DNA of 64,000 bases from Rhizobium sp. N324 (lineage in GTDB: Bacteria; Pseudomonadota; Alphaproteobacteria; Rhizobiales; Rhizobiaceae). The stretch's first letter is position 1. Each line of letters begins with the position of its first letter. Made by a program: the position numbers and the translations under genes. The notes under the pieces were generated by a model. That model saw only the letters and a list, made by a program, of their open reading frames with translations, was not told where the DNA came from and did not search any database. The DNA lies in the NCBI RefSeq assembly GCF_001664485.1, contig NZ_CP013630.1, positions 4,383,501-4,447,500 of the forward strand. The letters run 5' to 3'. Positions 18,891 to 27,283 of this stretch are shown here, piece by piece.

Positions 18891-19532
18891 ATGGATTTCC
18901 TGCCGAGCCTCTCGACCCTTGTGGCCTTTGCCGCCGCGACGCTGCTGCTCGCGGCGACGCCCGGTCCCGACATGACGCTGTCGATCAGCCGTTCGCTGAC
19001 TCAGGGCAAAAAAGCGGCTCTTTTCGTCGTCATCGGCACCAGCCTCGGCATCGTCGTCCACACCATGCTGGTCGCCTTCGGCATTTCGGCGCTGATCATC
19101 GCCTCGCCGACGGCCTTCCTGATCCTGAAGACCGGTGGCGCTGCCTATCTGTTCTGGCTCGCCGTGCAGGCGATCCGCTTCGGCTCGAAGCTCACTGTCG
19201 CCAAGGTCGAGGAGCAGAAGGGGACGGCGCTTTCGAACATCTCGTCCGGCTTCTGGGTCAATCTTCTGAACCCGAAGGTCATCATCTTCTTCATGACCTT
19301 CCTGCCGCAGTTCGTCAGCGCCGGCGATCCCGCCGTCACGCAGAAGCTGCTTTTCCTTGGGCTTTGTTTCATCCTGTTCGCCATGCCGGTCAATGCCGCC
19401 GTGGTCCTTGCCGCCGATCGGCTGGCCTCCTGGCTGCAGAACAACAGGAAGGTGCTGCGCGGCATGGACTATACCTTCGCTGGCGTCTTCTCGATCTTCG
19501 CCGCGAAGATCCTGCTCGCGCAGGCGAGATGA
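18891..19532 (+). CDS. LysE family transporter
   Basis: A 213-residue exporter with about six membrane helices. L-L-L-A-A-T-P-G-P-D-M near residue 20 and W-V-N-L-L-N-P-K-V in the centre are diagnostic LysE/RhtB motifs. It is related to, but clearly different from, the LysE protein at 8.9-9.5 kb. It ends convergently with the ABC ATPase gene across three tandem copies of that gene's 3' end. Confidence 0.9.
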   Translation: MDFLPSLSTLVAFAAATLLLAATPGPDMTLSISRSLTQGKKAALFVVIGTSLGIVVHTMLVAFGISALIIASPTAFLILKTGGAAYLFWLAVQAIRFGSKLTVAKVEEQKGTALSNISSGFWVNLLNPKVIIFFMTFLPQFVSAGDPAVTQKLLFLGLCFILFAMPVNAAVVLAADRLASWLQNNRKVLRGMDYTFAGVFSIFAAKILLAQAR

Positions 19533-19538
19533 TCGGGC

Positions 19539-19610
19539 TTAGCCGATCAGCACGCTGTTGGTTTAGCCAATCAGCACGCTGTCGGGTTCATCCGATCAGC
19601 AAAGCATCGT
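19539..19610. repeat. Three tandem 24-bp units at the 3' end of the ABC ATPase gene
   Basis: Units start at 19539, 19563 and 19587. Read on the minus strand each encodes (D/N)-(S/A)-(V/L)-L-I-G followed by a stop codon (TGA, TAA, TAA), all in one frame. The rightmost unit is the true C-terminus; the other two are untranslated duplicates. Confidence 0.8.
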
Positions 19611-20382
19611 CATCGAGCGTCTGGCCGCGCATCTTGCGGAACATCGCGATCAGATCCTCGACCTGCAGGTTCTTTCTGTTGTCGCCCGCGACATCGAGAA
19701 CGATCTCGCCGCCATGCAGCATGATCGTGCGGTGGCCGTAATCCAGCGCCTGGCGCATGGAATGCGTCACCATCATCGTCGTCAGCTTGCGCTCGGAGAC
19801 GATCCTCTGCGTCAGGTTCATCACGAATTCGGCCATCCCGGGATCGAGCGCCGCCGTATGTTCGTCAAGCAGGAGCACCTCCGAGCCGGCAAGGGTTGCC
19901 ATGACGAGCGAAACCGCCTGACGCTGCCCGCCGGAGAGCAGATCCATGCGGTCCTGCAGCCGGTTCTCCAGCCCGAGATTGAGTTCGGCGATCCGCTCCT
20001 TGAAATAAAGGCGCCTCTTGCCGGCGAGCGCCGGCGCAAGCCCGCGCCTTTCGCCGCGTCGGGCGGCGAGAGCGAGATTTTCCTCGATCGACAGCGAACC
20101 GCAGCTTCCCGTCAGCGGATCCTGGAAGACGCGCGCAACCAGACCGGCGCGTGATGCCGTCGACTTGCGCGTCACCTCGTTCTTGCCGATCAGCACCTGT
20201 CCCTCGCTCGGCAGGACGTCGCCGGCGAGCACGCCGAGCAGCGTCGATTTGCCGGCACCGTTGGAGCCGATGACGGTAACGAAGGAGCCCTGCTCGATGG
20301 TCAGGCTGACGCCGTTCAGCGCCTGCTTCTGCAGCGGCGTGCCGCGCCCGAAAACGACCTGGATGTCCTTGACGCTGATCAT
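19588..20382 (-). CDS. ABC transporter ATP-binding protein (COG1101-like)
   Basis: A 264-residue ATPase with Walker A G-S-N-G-A-G-K-S-T, signature L-S-G-G-Q-R-Q-A and Walker B E-V-L-L-L-D-E-H. The Q/H-switch region reads M-M-V-T-H-S-M. It energises import by the permease and binding protein encoded upstream in the same operon; its start overlaps the permease stop by 4 bp. This three-gene type is the COG2984/COG4120/COG1101 system, members of which have been linked to tryptophan or other aromatic ligands. The ligand here is not known. Confidence 0.92.
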   Translation of the reverse strand: MISVKDIQVVFGRGTPLQKQALNGVSLTIEQGSFVTVIGSNGAGKSTLLGVLAGDVLPSEGQVLIGKNEVTRKSTASRAGLVARVFQDPLTGSCGSLSIEENLALAARRGERRGLAPALAGKRRLYFKERIAELNLGLENRLQDRMDLLSGGQRQAVSLVMATLAGSEVLLLDEHTAALDPGMAEFVMNLTQRIVSERKLTTMMVTHSMRQALDYGHRTIMLHGGEIVLDVAGDNRKNLQVEDLIAMFRKMRGQTLDDDALLIG

Positions 20383-21257
20383 GATGCGGCACCTCCGCGA
20401 AGACGGGGAAGGATGAGCGCCACGGTGACCAGCACCGCCGTCACGAAATTGAGGTCGGAGGCCTGCAGGCCGATGACGTCGCTGGACAGCGCCAGCTGGA
20501 TCGCGATGCGATAGAGGATCGAGCCGAGCACGCAGCCGATCAACGCGATCAACAGGCCGCGGCGACCAAGCAGCGTCTCGCCGATGATGACGGCGGCCAG
20601 ACCGACGACGATCGTGCCGACACCCGAGGTGACGTCGGCAAAACCGTTCGTCTGGGCAAATAGCGCGCCGCCGAACGCCACCAGCGCATTCGAGATCGCC
20701 ATGCCGAGATAGATCTGCCGGCTGGTATCGACGCCCTGGGCCCGCGCCATTCGCGCATTGGCGCCGGTCGCCCGCATCGCAAGCCCCGCATCACTTTCCA
20801 GGAAGCGCCAGACCAGGACGAGGGCGACGATCACGAGAACGCCGACAAACAGCGGCCGTACGTAGAAATCGCGCAGGCCATGCCCGAAGAACGGGCTGAT
20901 CATCGTATCGGCATTGATGAGGGCGACGTTGGGTTTGCCCATCACGCGCAGATTGACGGAAAACAGCGCGATCATCGTCAGGATCGAGGCGAGCAGATTG
21001 AGGATCTTGAAGCGCACGTTGAGCAGCGCCGTCACCATGCCCGCGGCCGCACCCGCCGCCATGGCGACCACTGCCGCAAGCCAGGCATTGACGCCGGCAA
21101 TGATCAGCACCGCGGTCACCGCAGCACCAAGCGGGAACGAGCCGTCGACCGTCAGATCGGGAAAGTCGAGAATGCGGAAGGCGAGATAGACGCCAAGGGC
21201 GACGAAGGAATAGACCAGTCCGAGTTCGACGGCCCCCCAGAATGCAATTTGGCTCAA
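20379..21257 (-). CDS. ABC transporter permease (COG4120-like)
   Basis: A 292-residue membrane protein with eight to nine hydrophobic helices of the branched-chain/ribose permease superfamily. Y-L-A-F-R-I-L-D-F-P-D-L-T-V-D-G-S-F near the N-terminus is characteristic of this subgroup, and V-G-L-A-A-V-I-I-G-E-T lies in the C-terminal half. It overlaps the ATPase gene and follows the binding-protein gene after 121 bp that contains a strong stem-loop. Confidence 0.92.
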   Translation of the reverse strand: MSQIAFWGAVELGLVYSFVALGVYLAFRILDFPDLTVDGSFPLGAAVTAVLIIAGVNAWLAAVVAMAAGAAAGMVTALLNVRFKILNLLASILTMIALFSVNLRVMGKPNVALINADTMISPFFGHGLRDFYVRPLFVGVLVIVALVLVWRFLESDAGLAMRATGANARMARAQGVDTSRQIYLGMAISNALVAFGGALFAQTNGFADVTSGVGTIVVGLAAVIIGETLLGRRGLLIALIGCVLGSILYRIAIQLALSSDVIGLQASDLNFVTAVLVTVALILPRLRGGAAS

Positions 21258-21316
21258 GGCTTTTAGCCCCTTTTTGTTACCGTTCCGCCCGTCGCGAAAC
21301 CGCAGCCTTTTAATAC

Positions 21317-21350
21317 TTCAGCCGCCCCCGTGCAAACGGGAGCGGCTGAA
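21317..21350. other. Stem-loop between binding-protein and permease genes
   Basis: TTCAGCCGC pairs with GCGGCTGAA, and the inner bases CCCGT/ACGGG extend the stem. No T-run follows on the minus strand. Such hairpins often protect the binding-protein message and lower downstream expression. Confidence 0.6.
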
Positions 21351-21378
21351 TGTGAACGGTCGATGGCACCACAGCCGA

Positions 21379-22332
21379 TTATTCGATGACCTTGTTGGCG
21401 CGGGAAAGCACGCTCTGCGGCAGGGTGACGCCCATCTTGGCGGCCGCTGCCTTGTTGACGACGAGATCGCTGCCGGCAGCGGTCTTGACCGCGATATCGC
21501 CGGGGTTTTCGCCCTTCAGCACCCGCACGACAATGTCGCCCGTCTGCTTGCCGACATCGTAATAGTTGAAGCCGAGGGCGGCGACCGAACCGCGCGAAAC
21601 CGAATCCGTATCGGCGGTGAAGAGCGGCAGCTTGCTCTCTTCGGCAACCGCGACGGCGCCTTCGAGCGCCGAGATGATCGTATTGTCAGTCGGGATGTAG
21701 ATCGCGTCGGCACGGCCGACGAGGGCGCGGGCCGCACCCTGGACCTCGGCCGATTTGGTGGCCGCCGATTCCACAACCTTCAGGCCGGCCTTGTCGGCTT
21801 CGGCCTTCAGCACGGCGAGCAGCGAAACGGAATTCGCCTCGCCGGAGTTGTAGAGATAACCGATGGTTTTCACATCGGGCAGGATTTCCTTGATCAGCGC
21901 CAGATGCTCGGCGACCGGCGACATGTCGGAGAGGCCGGTGACGTTGCCGCCTGGTTTGTCCATGTTCTTGACGAGCTGGGCGCCGAGCGGATCGGAGACC
22001 GCGGTGAAGACGACCGGAATGTCGCGCGTCGAGGAGACGACTGCCTGGGCTGAGGGCGTGGAGATCGGCACGATGACATTCGGCTCGTCGCCGGCGAACT
22101 GGCGGGCGATCTGAGCCGCCGTCGCCGGATTGCCCTGCGCCGACTCGAACACGAATTTCAGGTTCTCGCCCTCCTTGTAGCCGGCCGCCGTCAGCGCATC
22201 GAGAACGCCCTTGCGGGCTGCATCCAGCGCCGGGTGCTCGACGATCGCCGTCACGGCAACCGTGACGTTGTCAGCCTTCGCGGGCAGGGAAAGGGCCAAA
22301 CTGGCGGCAAGTGCGAGAAAAATCGGGCGCAT
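21379..22332 (-). CDS. ABC transporter substrate-binding protein (COG2984-like)
   Basis: A 317-residue periplasmic protein with a signal peptide (residues 1-21, cleavage after A-K-A). The mature chain starts V-T-V-A-V-T-A-I-V-E-H-P-A-L-D, the conserved start of this binding-protein family. I-S-T-P-S-A-Q-A near 90 and P-T-D-N-T-I in the second lobe are further marks. The start at 22332 has AGGAGG six bases upstream. It is the first gene of the three-gene importer operon. Confidence 0.93.
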   Translation of the reverse strand: MRPIFLALAASLALSLPAKADNVTVAVTAIVEHPALDAARKGVLDALTAAGYKEGENLKFVFESAQGNPATAAQIARQFAGDEPNVIVPISTPSAQAVVSSTRDIPVVFTAVSDPLGAQLVKNMDKPGGNVTGLSDMSPVAEHLALIKEILPDVKTIGYLYNSGEANSVSLLAVLKAEADKAGLKVVESAATKSAEVQGAARALVGRADAIYIPTDNTIISALEGAVAVAEESKLPLFTADTDSVSRGSVAALGFNYYDVGKQTGDIVVRVLKGENPGDIAVKTAAGSDLVVNKAAAAKMGVTLPQSVLSRANKVIE

Positions 22333-22425
22333 GGGTGTCCTCCTGAATGATTTTGAGGGCACTTTTAGGAAAAGCGCCCCCTGAAATCAATCGCGGAGAA
22401 TTGTAGCAAGGATCAAACTTGCTGA

Positions 22426-23652
22426 TCAGTCGTCGGCCCCGTGATTGGCGATCATCATCGCTTCGAAGGCCAGACGCTCGGTCTTGCGCATGCGTTCGGA
22501 CTCTGATTTCAGCTGGCCGCAGGCGGCAAGAATATCGCGGCCGCGCGGCGTACGGATCGGCGAAGCGTAACCGGCCGAATTGATGAAATCGGCGAACTTC
22601 TCGATCTGCTCCCAGTCGGAACACTGGTAGTTGGTGCCCGGCCAGGGATTGAACGGAATGAGGTTGATCTTCGCCGGCACGCCCTTCAACAGCTTGATCA
22701 GCCCCTTGGCGTCTTCCAGGCTGTCGTTGACGTCCTTCAGCATCACATATTCGAAGGTAATGCGCCGCGCATTGGAGAGACCGGGATAGGCCTTGCACGC
22801 CTCGATCAGCTCCTTCAACGGATACTTCTTGTTGATCGGCACCAGAATGTCGCGCAGGTCGTCGCGCACCGCATGCAGCGAGATCGCCAGCATGACGCCA
22901 ATCTCATCGCCGGTGCGGAAGATTTCCGGCACGACACCGGAGGTGGACAGCGTCACCCGACGCCTGGAGAGCGACAGGCCGTCACCGTCCGTGGCGATCA
23001 GCAACGCCTGCTTGACGGCATCGAAATTATAGAGCGGTTCGCCCATGCCCATCATCACGATGTTGCTGACCTTGCGGCCCTCGGCAGGCATGATCGTACC
23101 CTGCGGCGCTTCACGATCCGGGAAGTCGCCGAGCCGGTCGCGGGCAAGCAGCAGCTGCGACAGAATTTCCTCAGCCGTCAGGTTGCGCACCAGCCGCTGC
23201 GTGCCCGTATGACAGAAGGAACAGGTGAGCGTGCAGCCGACCTGGCTGGAGATGCAGAGCGTGCCGCGGCCCTCTTCCGGGATATAGACGGCTTCGATCT
23301 CGACCGGGCGGCCGGCGCCCCGCGGGGGGAAACGCAGCAGCCATTTGCGCGTGCCGTCATTGGAGACCTGCTCCTCGACGATCTCCGGACGCGCGATGGT
23401 GAAATGCTGCTTCAGCATCTCGCGCATGTCCTTGGCGACATTCGTCATATGGTCGAAATCGGAGACGCCGCGCACATAGATCCAGTTCCACAGCTGCGCG
23501 ACGCGCATCTTGATCTGCTTCTCGGCCACGCCCTTTTCCCGAAGCGTCGCCCCCATCTCCTCACGTGAAAGCCCGATCAGGGACGGCTTTTCGACGCTGG
23601 CAGACGTGTGCGCCTGCGGCTTGGTGACAACGATCGCATCCATGACGGACAT
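22426..23652 (-). CDS. rlmN: 23S rRNA / tRNA adenine-C2 methyltransferase
   Basis: A 408-residue radical SAM enzyme that methylates A2503 of 23S rRNA and A37 of some tRNAs. The [4Fe-4S] site is C-T-L-T-C-S-F-C (CX3CX2C). M-G-M-G-E-P-L-Y-N is the conserved RlmN motif. The conserved Cys near the C-terminus in L-A-A-C-G-Q-L is the one that carries the methyl relay. An in-frame ATG three codons later is an alternative start. Confidence 0.96.
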   Translation of the reverse strand: MSVMDAIVVTKPQAHTSASVEKPSLIGLSREEMGATLREKGVAEKQIKMRVAQLWNWIYVRGVSDFDHMTNVAKDMREMLKQHFTIARPEIVEEQVSNDGTRKWLLRFPPRGAGRPVEIEAVYIPEEGRGTLCISSQVGCTLTCSFCHTGTQRLVRNLTAEEILSQLLLARDRLGDFPDREAPQGTIMPAEGRKVSNIVMMGMGEPLYNFDAVKQALLIATDGDGLSLSRRRVTLSTSGVVPEIFRTGDEIGVMLAISLHAVRDDLRDILVPINKKYPLKELIEACKAYPGLSNARRITFEYVMLKDVNDSLEDAKGLIKLLKGVPAKINLIPFNPWPGTNYQCSDWEQIEKFADFINSAGYASPIRTPRGRDILAACGQLKSESERMRKTERLAFEAMMIANHGADD

Positions 23653-23852
23653 AGTCTTTAGATCCCGAATTCAAACACGTAACCGCCCCGCAAGCCCGCG
23701 GACTTCAGGTGCAAACCGGAAGAGGTGAGGCGCATGACGGCACATTGGCAGAAAATGAATGGCGGAACGGCGACTGATATCGCGATCTGTCCGCTGTTGC
23801 GCGCCCTTTAGCATCATTTTGTCCGCGCGTCACTATAGATGGAAAACAGCAA

Positions 23853-23873
23853 AGGCCGGCGCAAGGCCGGCCT
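23853..23873 (-). terminator. Terminator after the IalB-like gene
   Basis: AGGCCGGC-GCAAG-GCCGGCCT stem 27 bp past the stop codon; a T-rich stretch follows on the minus strand. Confidence 0.65.
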
Positions 23874-23899
23874 CTTGAAACTCTGCGGCTGGAGACCGC

Positions 23900-24412
23900 T
23901 TACTTGCAGCTTTCGATCTGCTTCAGCGCAGCCGAGATGCCGGAGAGCGAATAGCTGTAGGACGTGCCGGTGCCCTTGCGCGAGACGGCATTCACCGTCA
24001 TCGAATGACCGGTCTTCATCGCAGCGACGAGGGCGGGCTCCTGCGCCGCATTCTCGACCCAGCCGGCCTTGTCCTTGGTGAACATCACGAAGGTCTTATT
24101 GTCGATGACGACATTGATCTTCGAATTTTCCTTCACCGTGTAACCCATCATCGCCTGCGGTTCGTAGGAGATGTTCTGGCCCGGGCGCTGCGAGACGATG
24201 AAAAAGTTATCGCCATGGTCGACGCTTGCCGGCTGCTTTGCCGTCGGAACGGACAGCACGTAGCAGACGGTGCTGCTGCCCGACTTGTAAGAATAGGCGC
24301 CCCATGCCTGGAACTGCTGGATGCGGTTCGGCGCGGCGGCCTGCTGCGCTGCCGCAACTCCGGCCATGGCAAGGGTGAGTGCGAGAGCGGATACGATACT
24401 TTTTACAAACAT
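23900..24412 (-). CDS. Invasion-associated locus B (IalB) family protein
   Basis: A 170-residue exported protein with signal peptide (residues 1-22, A-A-A-Q). The mature part has the IalB layout: W-G-A-Y, then C-Y-V-L-S near 45, P-G-Q-N-I near 75, and a C-terminal Cys in I-E-S-C-K, probably disulfide-bonded. IalB was named in Bartonella for erythrocyte invasion; in rhizobia the role is unknown. AGGAA precedes the start. Confidence 0.85.
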   Translation of the reverse strand: MFVKSIVSALALTLAMAGVAAAQQAAAPNRIQQFQAWGAYSYKSGSSTVCYVLSVPTAKQPASVDHGDNFFIVSQRPGQNISYEPQAMMGYTVKENSKINVVIDNKTFVMFTKDKAGWVENAAQEPALVAAMKTGHSMTVNAVSRKGTGTSYSYSLSGISAALKQIESCK

Positions 24413-24747
24413 GGATTCCTGCCGGTTCTTGCGATCAAGGCCCGAAGCGATCATAGCGGGCGCCGCATAATCACGATCTGCTTTATTTTGACTTAATTCA
24501 GGTTACCAAATGGTCAACAATGGCTGCGATTTGTATCTGCCTGTGTCATTTCAGCTCGGGTATCAATTTTCGCCCCTTTGACGGTATCGGCCGCGACACC
24601 GTGCCCCGATGGCACTGGCCGTCCGTTCGGCTGAATTTAAGACACAAAGATTCAGGCAAGAGTTTGACCTTTCCCAAATCCGTTGTACCTCAGTAAGACT
24701 TGGAAATCCGATACGAAATTATTGCCGCAGGGGGCTCGTGAGGGGAC
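24413..24747. other. 335-bp divergent intergenic region
   Basis: It separates the IalB-like gene from the ECF sigma factor gene, so it holds both promoters. I find no repeat and no -35/-10 pair that I would defend, including no clear ECF autoregulatory site. Confidence 0.5.
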
Positions 24748-25308
24748 ATGGATGCCGAGGAAAGACAGCGTTTCGCTGCCCTCGCGAAGGCCGTCGCCAG
24801 GGATCGCGACCAGCAGGCCTTTTCCATCCTGTTCGACTATTTCGCACCCCGGCTGAAAGCCTGGCTGATGCGCCAGAAGATGACGAATGCCGAGGCCGAG
24901 GAGCTGGTGCAGGAGATCATGATCGTGCTTTGGCACAAGGCGGATCTCTACGATGCGACGCGATCCTCACTCTCGACCTGGCTTTTCCGCATTGCCCGCA
25001 ATCGCCGCATCGACCAGCAGCGCCGTGCCAACACCCGCATCTTCGACGAAACCGACCCGGCCCTGCAGCCGCCGGCCGAGATCGGCGCCGAAGAAATCGT
25101 CGCCAATGACGATCGCGACGCCAGGATACGCGCCGCCGTCGGCCAATTGCCGGAAGAGCAGCGCGACATGCTGCGCGCCGCCTTCTTCCTCGGTCAATCG
25201 CATTCGGAGATCGCCGAAGCGACCGGGCTGCCGCTCGGCACGGTGAAATCGCGTATCCGGCTCGCCTTCGGCAAACTCCGCAAGGTGCTGGAGCGCGAAA
25301 ACGCTTAA
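24748..25308 (+). CDS. ECF sigma factor (RpoE / ECF11-like), no anti-sigma gene adjacent
   Basis: A 186-residue group IV sigma factor. Region 2 runs from about 27 to 92 (F-D-Y-F-A-P-R-L-K-A-W-L, A-E-E-L-V-Q-E, S-T-W-L-F-R-I-A-R-N-R-R-I-D). Region 4 spans 130-180 (L-P-E-E-Q-R, then G-L-P-L-G-T-V-K-S-R-I-R-L-A). The pattern resembles Rhodobacter RpoE, which responds to singlet oxygen and is normally followed by chrR for its anti-sigma factor. Here the next gene is convergent and unrelated. GAGGGG precedes the start. Its stop overlaps the convergent gene by 4 bp. Confidence 0.9.
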   Translation: MDAEERQRFAALAKAVARDRDQQAFSILFDYFAPRLKAWLMRQKMTNAEAEELVQEIMIVLWHKADLYDATRSSLSTWLFRIARNRRIDQQRRANTRIFDETDPALQPPAEIGAEEIVANDDRDARIRAAVGQLPEEQRDMLRAAFFLGQSHSEIAEATGLPLGTVKSRIRLAFGKLRKVLERENA

Positions 25309-25697
25309 ATGGTTTTCATCGTTTCCTCAGTCCGGTCGGCCAGAACGCGGTCGGCCGCCTCATAATGGCCCGGGCGGATATGGCCGCGCACCATGGCGAA
25401 GGCGGCCGAGAGCACGGCGATGTCGTCGGAGAAGCCGATGACGGCGAAAACATCCGGGATCATGTCGATCGGCATGACGAAATAAGCGAGTGCCGCAAGC
25501 AGCACGCCGCGCACCTTCGTCGGCGTCTGCGGATCGAGCGCGCAGTAGAAACCGGCAACGACATCGCGTGAGAACGGAATTTGCCGCACGGCGCGGCGGA
25601 AGGTCGGCCAGAATTTCTGCCTGACCGTCTTCTCCCGCCGGCTCTGGGTGTCCTCGTCGCCTGGCAACAGGATTTCCCCGAATTTGACCTCGTCCAT
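25305..25697 (-). CDS. YkvA family (DUF1232) membrane protein
   Basis: A 130-residue protein with the DUF1232 core Y-F-V-M-P-I-D-M-I-P-D-V-F-A-V-I-G-F-S-D-D, containing two hydrophobic stretches. Function unknown. The start at 25697 has AAGGA eight bases upstream; the Met at 25706 is an alternative. It overlaps the end of the sigma factor gene tail to tail. Confidence 0.85.
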   Translation of the reverse strand: MDEVKFGEILLPGDEDTQSRREKTVRQKFWPTFRRAVRQIPFSRDVVAGFYCALDPQTPTKVRGVLLAALAYFVMPIDMIPDVFAVIGFSDDIAVLSAAFAMVRGHIRPGHYEAADRVLADRTEETMKTI

Positions 25698-25763
25698 CCC
25701 TTCCATCCTTTCGTCCCTGCGAACATATGGTGATGGCGCAGGCTCTTTCAATCGGCCCCGCTT

Positions 25764-26069
25764 TTAGACGCCGCGTCGGGCCGCGGCCTTGTCCATCGCC
25801 TTGGCGAGCTTGAAATCCAGCTGCGTCAGGCCGCCGGCATCATGCGTATTCAGCGTCACATCCACCCTGGAATAGACGTTGAACCATTCAGGATGGTGGT
25901 TGAGCTTCTCCGCCCTAATCGCTGCTTCGGTCATGAAGCCGAAAGCCTCGACAAAGTTTGCAAACTTGAACGTCTTCGATATCGAGGAAGCCGCATCGTT
26001 GAGCGCCCAGCCTGTAAGCCCAGCCATTTCAGCCTCGATCGGTGCCCGTTCCAGTCTTTCCATTTTCAT
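25764..26069 (-). CDS. phhB: 4a-hydroxytetrahydrobiopterin dehydratase
   Basis: A 101-residue pterin carbinolamine dehydratase, which regenerates the pterin cofactor of aromatic amino acid hydroxylases. The active-site motif is [13 protein letters not shown], with the second His in [15 protein letters not shown] precedes the start by eight bases. No hydroxylase gene (phhA) is in the window. Confidence 0.93.
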   Translation of the reverse strand: MKMERLERAPIEAEMAGLTGWALNDAASSISKTFKFANFVEAFGFMTEAAIRAEKLNHHPEWFNVYSRVDVTLNTHDAGGLTQLDFKLAKAMDKAAARRGV

Positions 26070-26103
26070 GCCATGGTCCTCTCATCTGTCGACAGGCTTA
26101 CCG

Positions 26104-26716
26104 ATGAAACACATCAGCGTCCTCTTCGTTTGCATGGGCAATATATGCCGTTCTCCGCTAGAACAGGATGATTTTAGGCCGGGTCGGCCTAAAATCTGAA
26201 TCCTGTTCTACATTAAAGAGTTAGAGCATGATGCCGTCCGAAAACCGCTTACACTTTTCGGCATCATGCTCTGGCCCAGAGAATTTTTCGCCATCGCGTC
26301 GCCGAGGCAGGTTTGACCGGCCGTTTCACGATCGATTCCGCCGGCACCGGCGGTTGGCATGAAGGCGAGCCGCCCGACCGGCGGTCGATCGCCACGGCGA
26401 AAAGCCATGGTATCGACATATCCGGGCAACGCGCCCACCGGATCTGCTCCAGCGATTTAGGGATTTCGATCTGATCTTGGCCATGGGTCGAGACAATGTG
26501 GCGGCGCTCGAAACGATCGCGCCGCCTGAGGCGACCATCCGCCTCTTCGGCGATATCGCGCTGGGAACGGGAGAGGATATTCCCGATCCCTATTATGGCG
26601 GTCCCGCAGGTTTCGAGCTGGTCTATACCAGGCTCTTGACCGGCTGCAGCAGCCTGCTCGAAGCGCTGGGCACCGAGCGCGCCTCGTGCAGCGGGAACAC
26701 TTCCTCGGTGAGGTAG
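26104..26716 (+). pseudogene. Low-molecular-weight protein tyrosine phosphatase, split by a repeat and frameshifted
   Basis: The first 19 codons read M-K-H-I-S-V-L-F-V-C-M-G-N-I-C-R-S-P-L, the complete CX5R active-site start of the family. At 26161 a 110-bp repeat element intervenes. From 26271 the reading L-A-Q-R-I-F-R-H-R-V-A-E-A-G resumes the expected sequence and continues through S-A-G-T-G-G-W-H to D-L near 26460. A one-base deletion there (GATTTAGGG, expected GATTTCAGGG) shifts the frame. The final frame carries the catalytic I-P-D-P-Y-Y and ends at 26716, overlapping thpR. Two independent lesions; no active enzyme is expected. Confidence 0.88.
26159..26272. repeat. RIME-like repeat inserted in the phosphatase gene
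   Basis: Two palindromic modules: 26159-26210 bounded by TAGAACAGGAT and ATCCTGTTCTA-type ends, and 26223-26272 bounded by AGAGCATGATGCCG and CGGCATCATGCTCT. The second module holds the same core (inverse orientation) as the repeat at 8.8 kb. Confidence 0.8.
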
Positions 26717-27216
26717 GGCCCGCCGCCGACCGATTCGCGCGACGACAGCAGCACAAAACGCGGCGCCGTGAAGGTTGACGTGTGGAAATTGCCGCGTCCG
26801 GCGAGATATTGCACGACATCGTCGAGCCGCGAGGATTTGAGCCGTGCCAGCGTGACATGCGGCGTGAATTTGCGGGGATCCGGCGGCAGCCCGATGCGCT
26901 GGCAGATCCGCTCGATCTCGCCCTGCAGGGCATACATCTCCGGCGATTGAGAAACGCCGGCCCAGACCGAATGCGGTTTCTTCGAGCCGAAGGAACCGAT
27001 GCCTTCAAGCCGGAATTGGAATTCCGGCCGATCGATCCGGTCGAGGCGTTCTACTATTTCATCGGCCGTGCGGCCGTCGACATCACCGATAAAGCGCAGG
27101 GTGATGTGGTAATTCTCCACATCGATCCATCGTGCTCCGGGGAGGCCACCGCGCAGCAATGAAAGGCTCATCGCCGCATTGCGCGGAATTTCGAGGGCGG
27201 TAAACAGTCTCGGCAT
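26623..27216 (-). CDS. thpR: RNA 2',3'-cyclic phosphodiesterase (ThpR / LigT)
   Basis: A 197-residue member of the 2H phosphoesterase family. The two catalytic His motifs are H-I-T-L-R-F at about 40 and H-V-T-L-A-R at about 125. The enzyme opens 2',3'-cyclic phosphates on RNA, and can seal 2'-5' bonds in vitro. GGGAG precedes the start at 27216. The 3' end overlaps the phosphatase pseudogene by 94 bp on the opposite strand. Confidence 0.93.
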   Translation of the reverse strand: MPRLFTALEIPRNAAMSLSLLRGGLPGARWIDVENYHITLRFIGDVDGRTADEIVERLDRIDRPEFQFRLEGIGSFGSKKPHSVWAGVSQSPEMYALQGEIERICQRIGLPPDPRKFTPHVTLARLKSSRLDDVVQYLAGRGNFHTSTFTAPRFVLLSSRESVGGGPYLTEEVFPLHEARSVPSASSRLLQPVKSLV

Positions 27217-27283
27217 AACGAGCACTCCCCGAATCTTTTGCAGTGCTTACACGGAATCATGCAATCAATAACCGCGCAAGCCC

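Noticed and set aside
26477..26716. Independent 79-aa gene
   Set aside because: It is the frameshifted 3' part of the phosphatase pseudogene, with the family's I-P-D-P-Y-Y motif, and has no start of its own.
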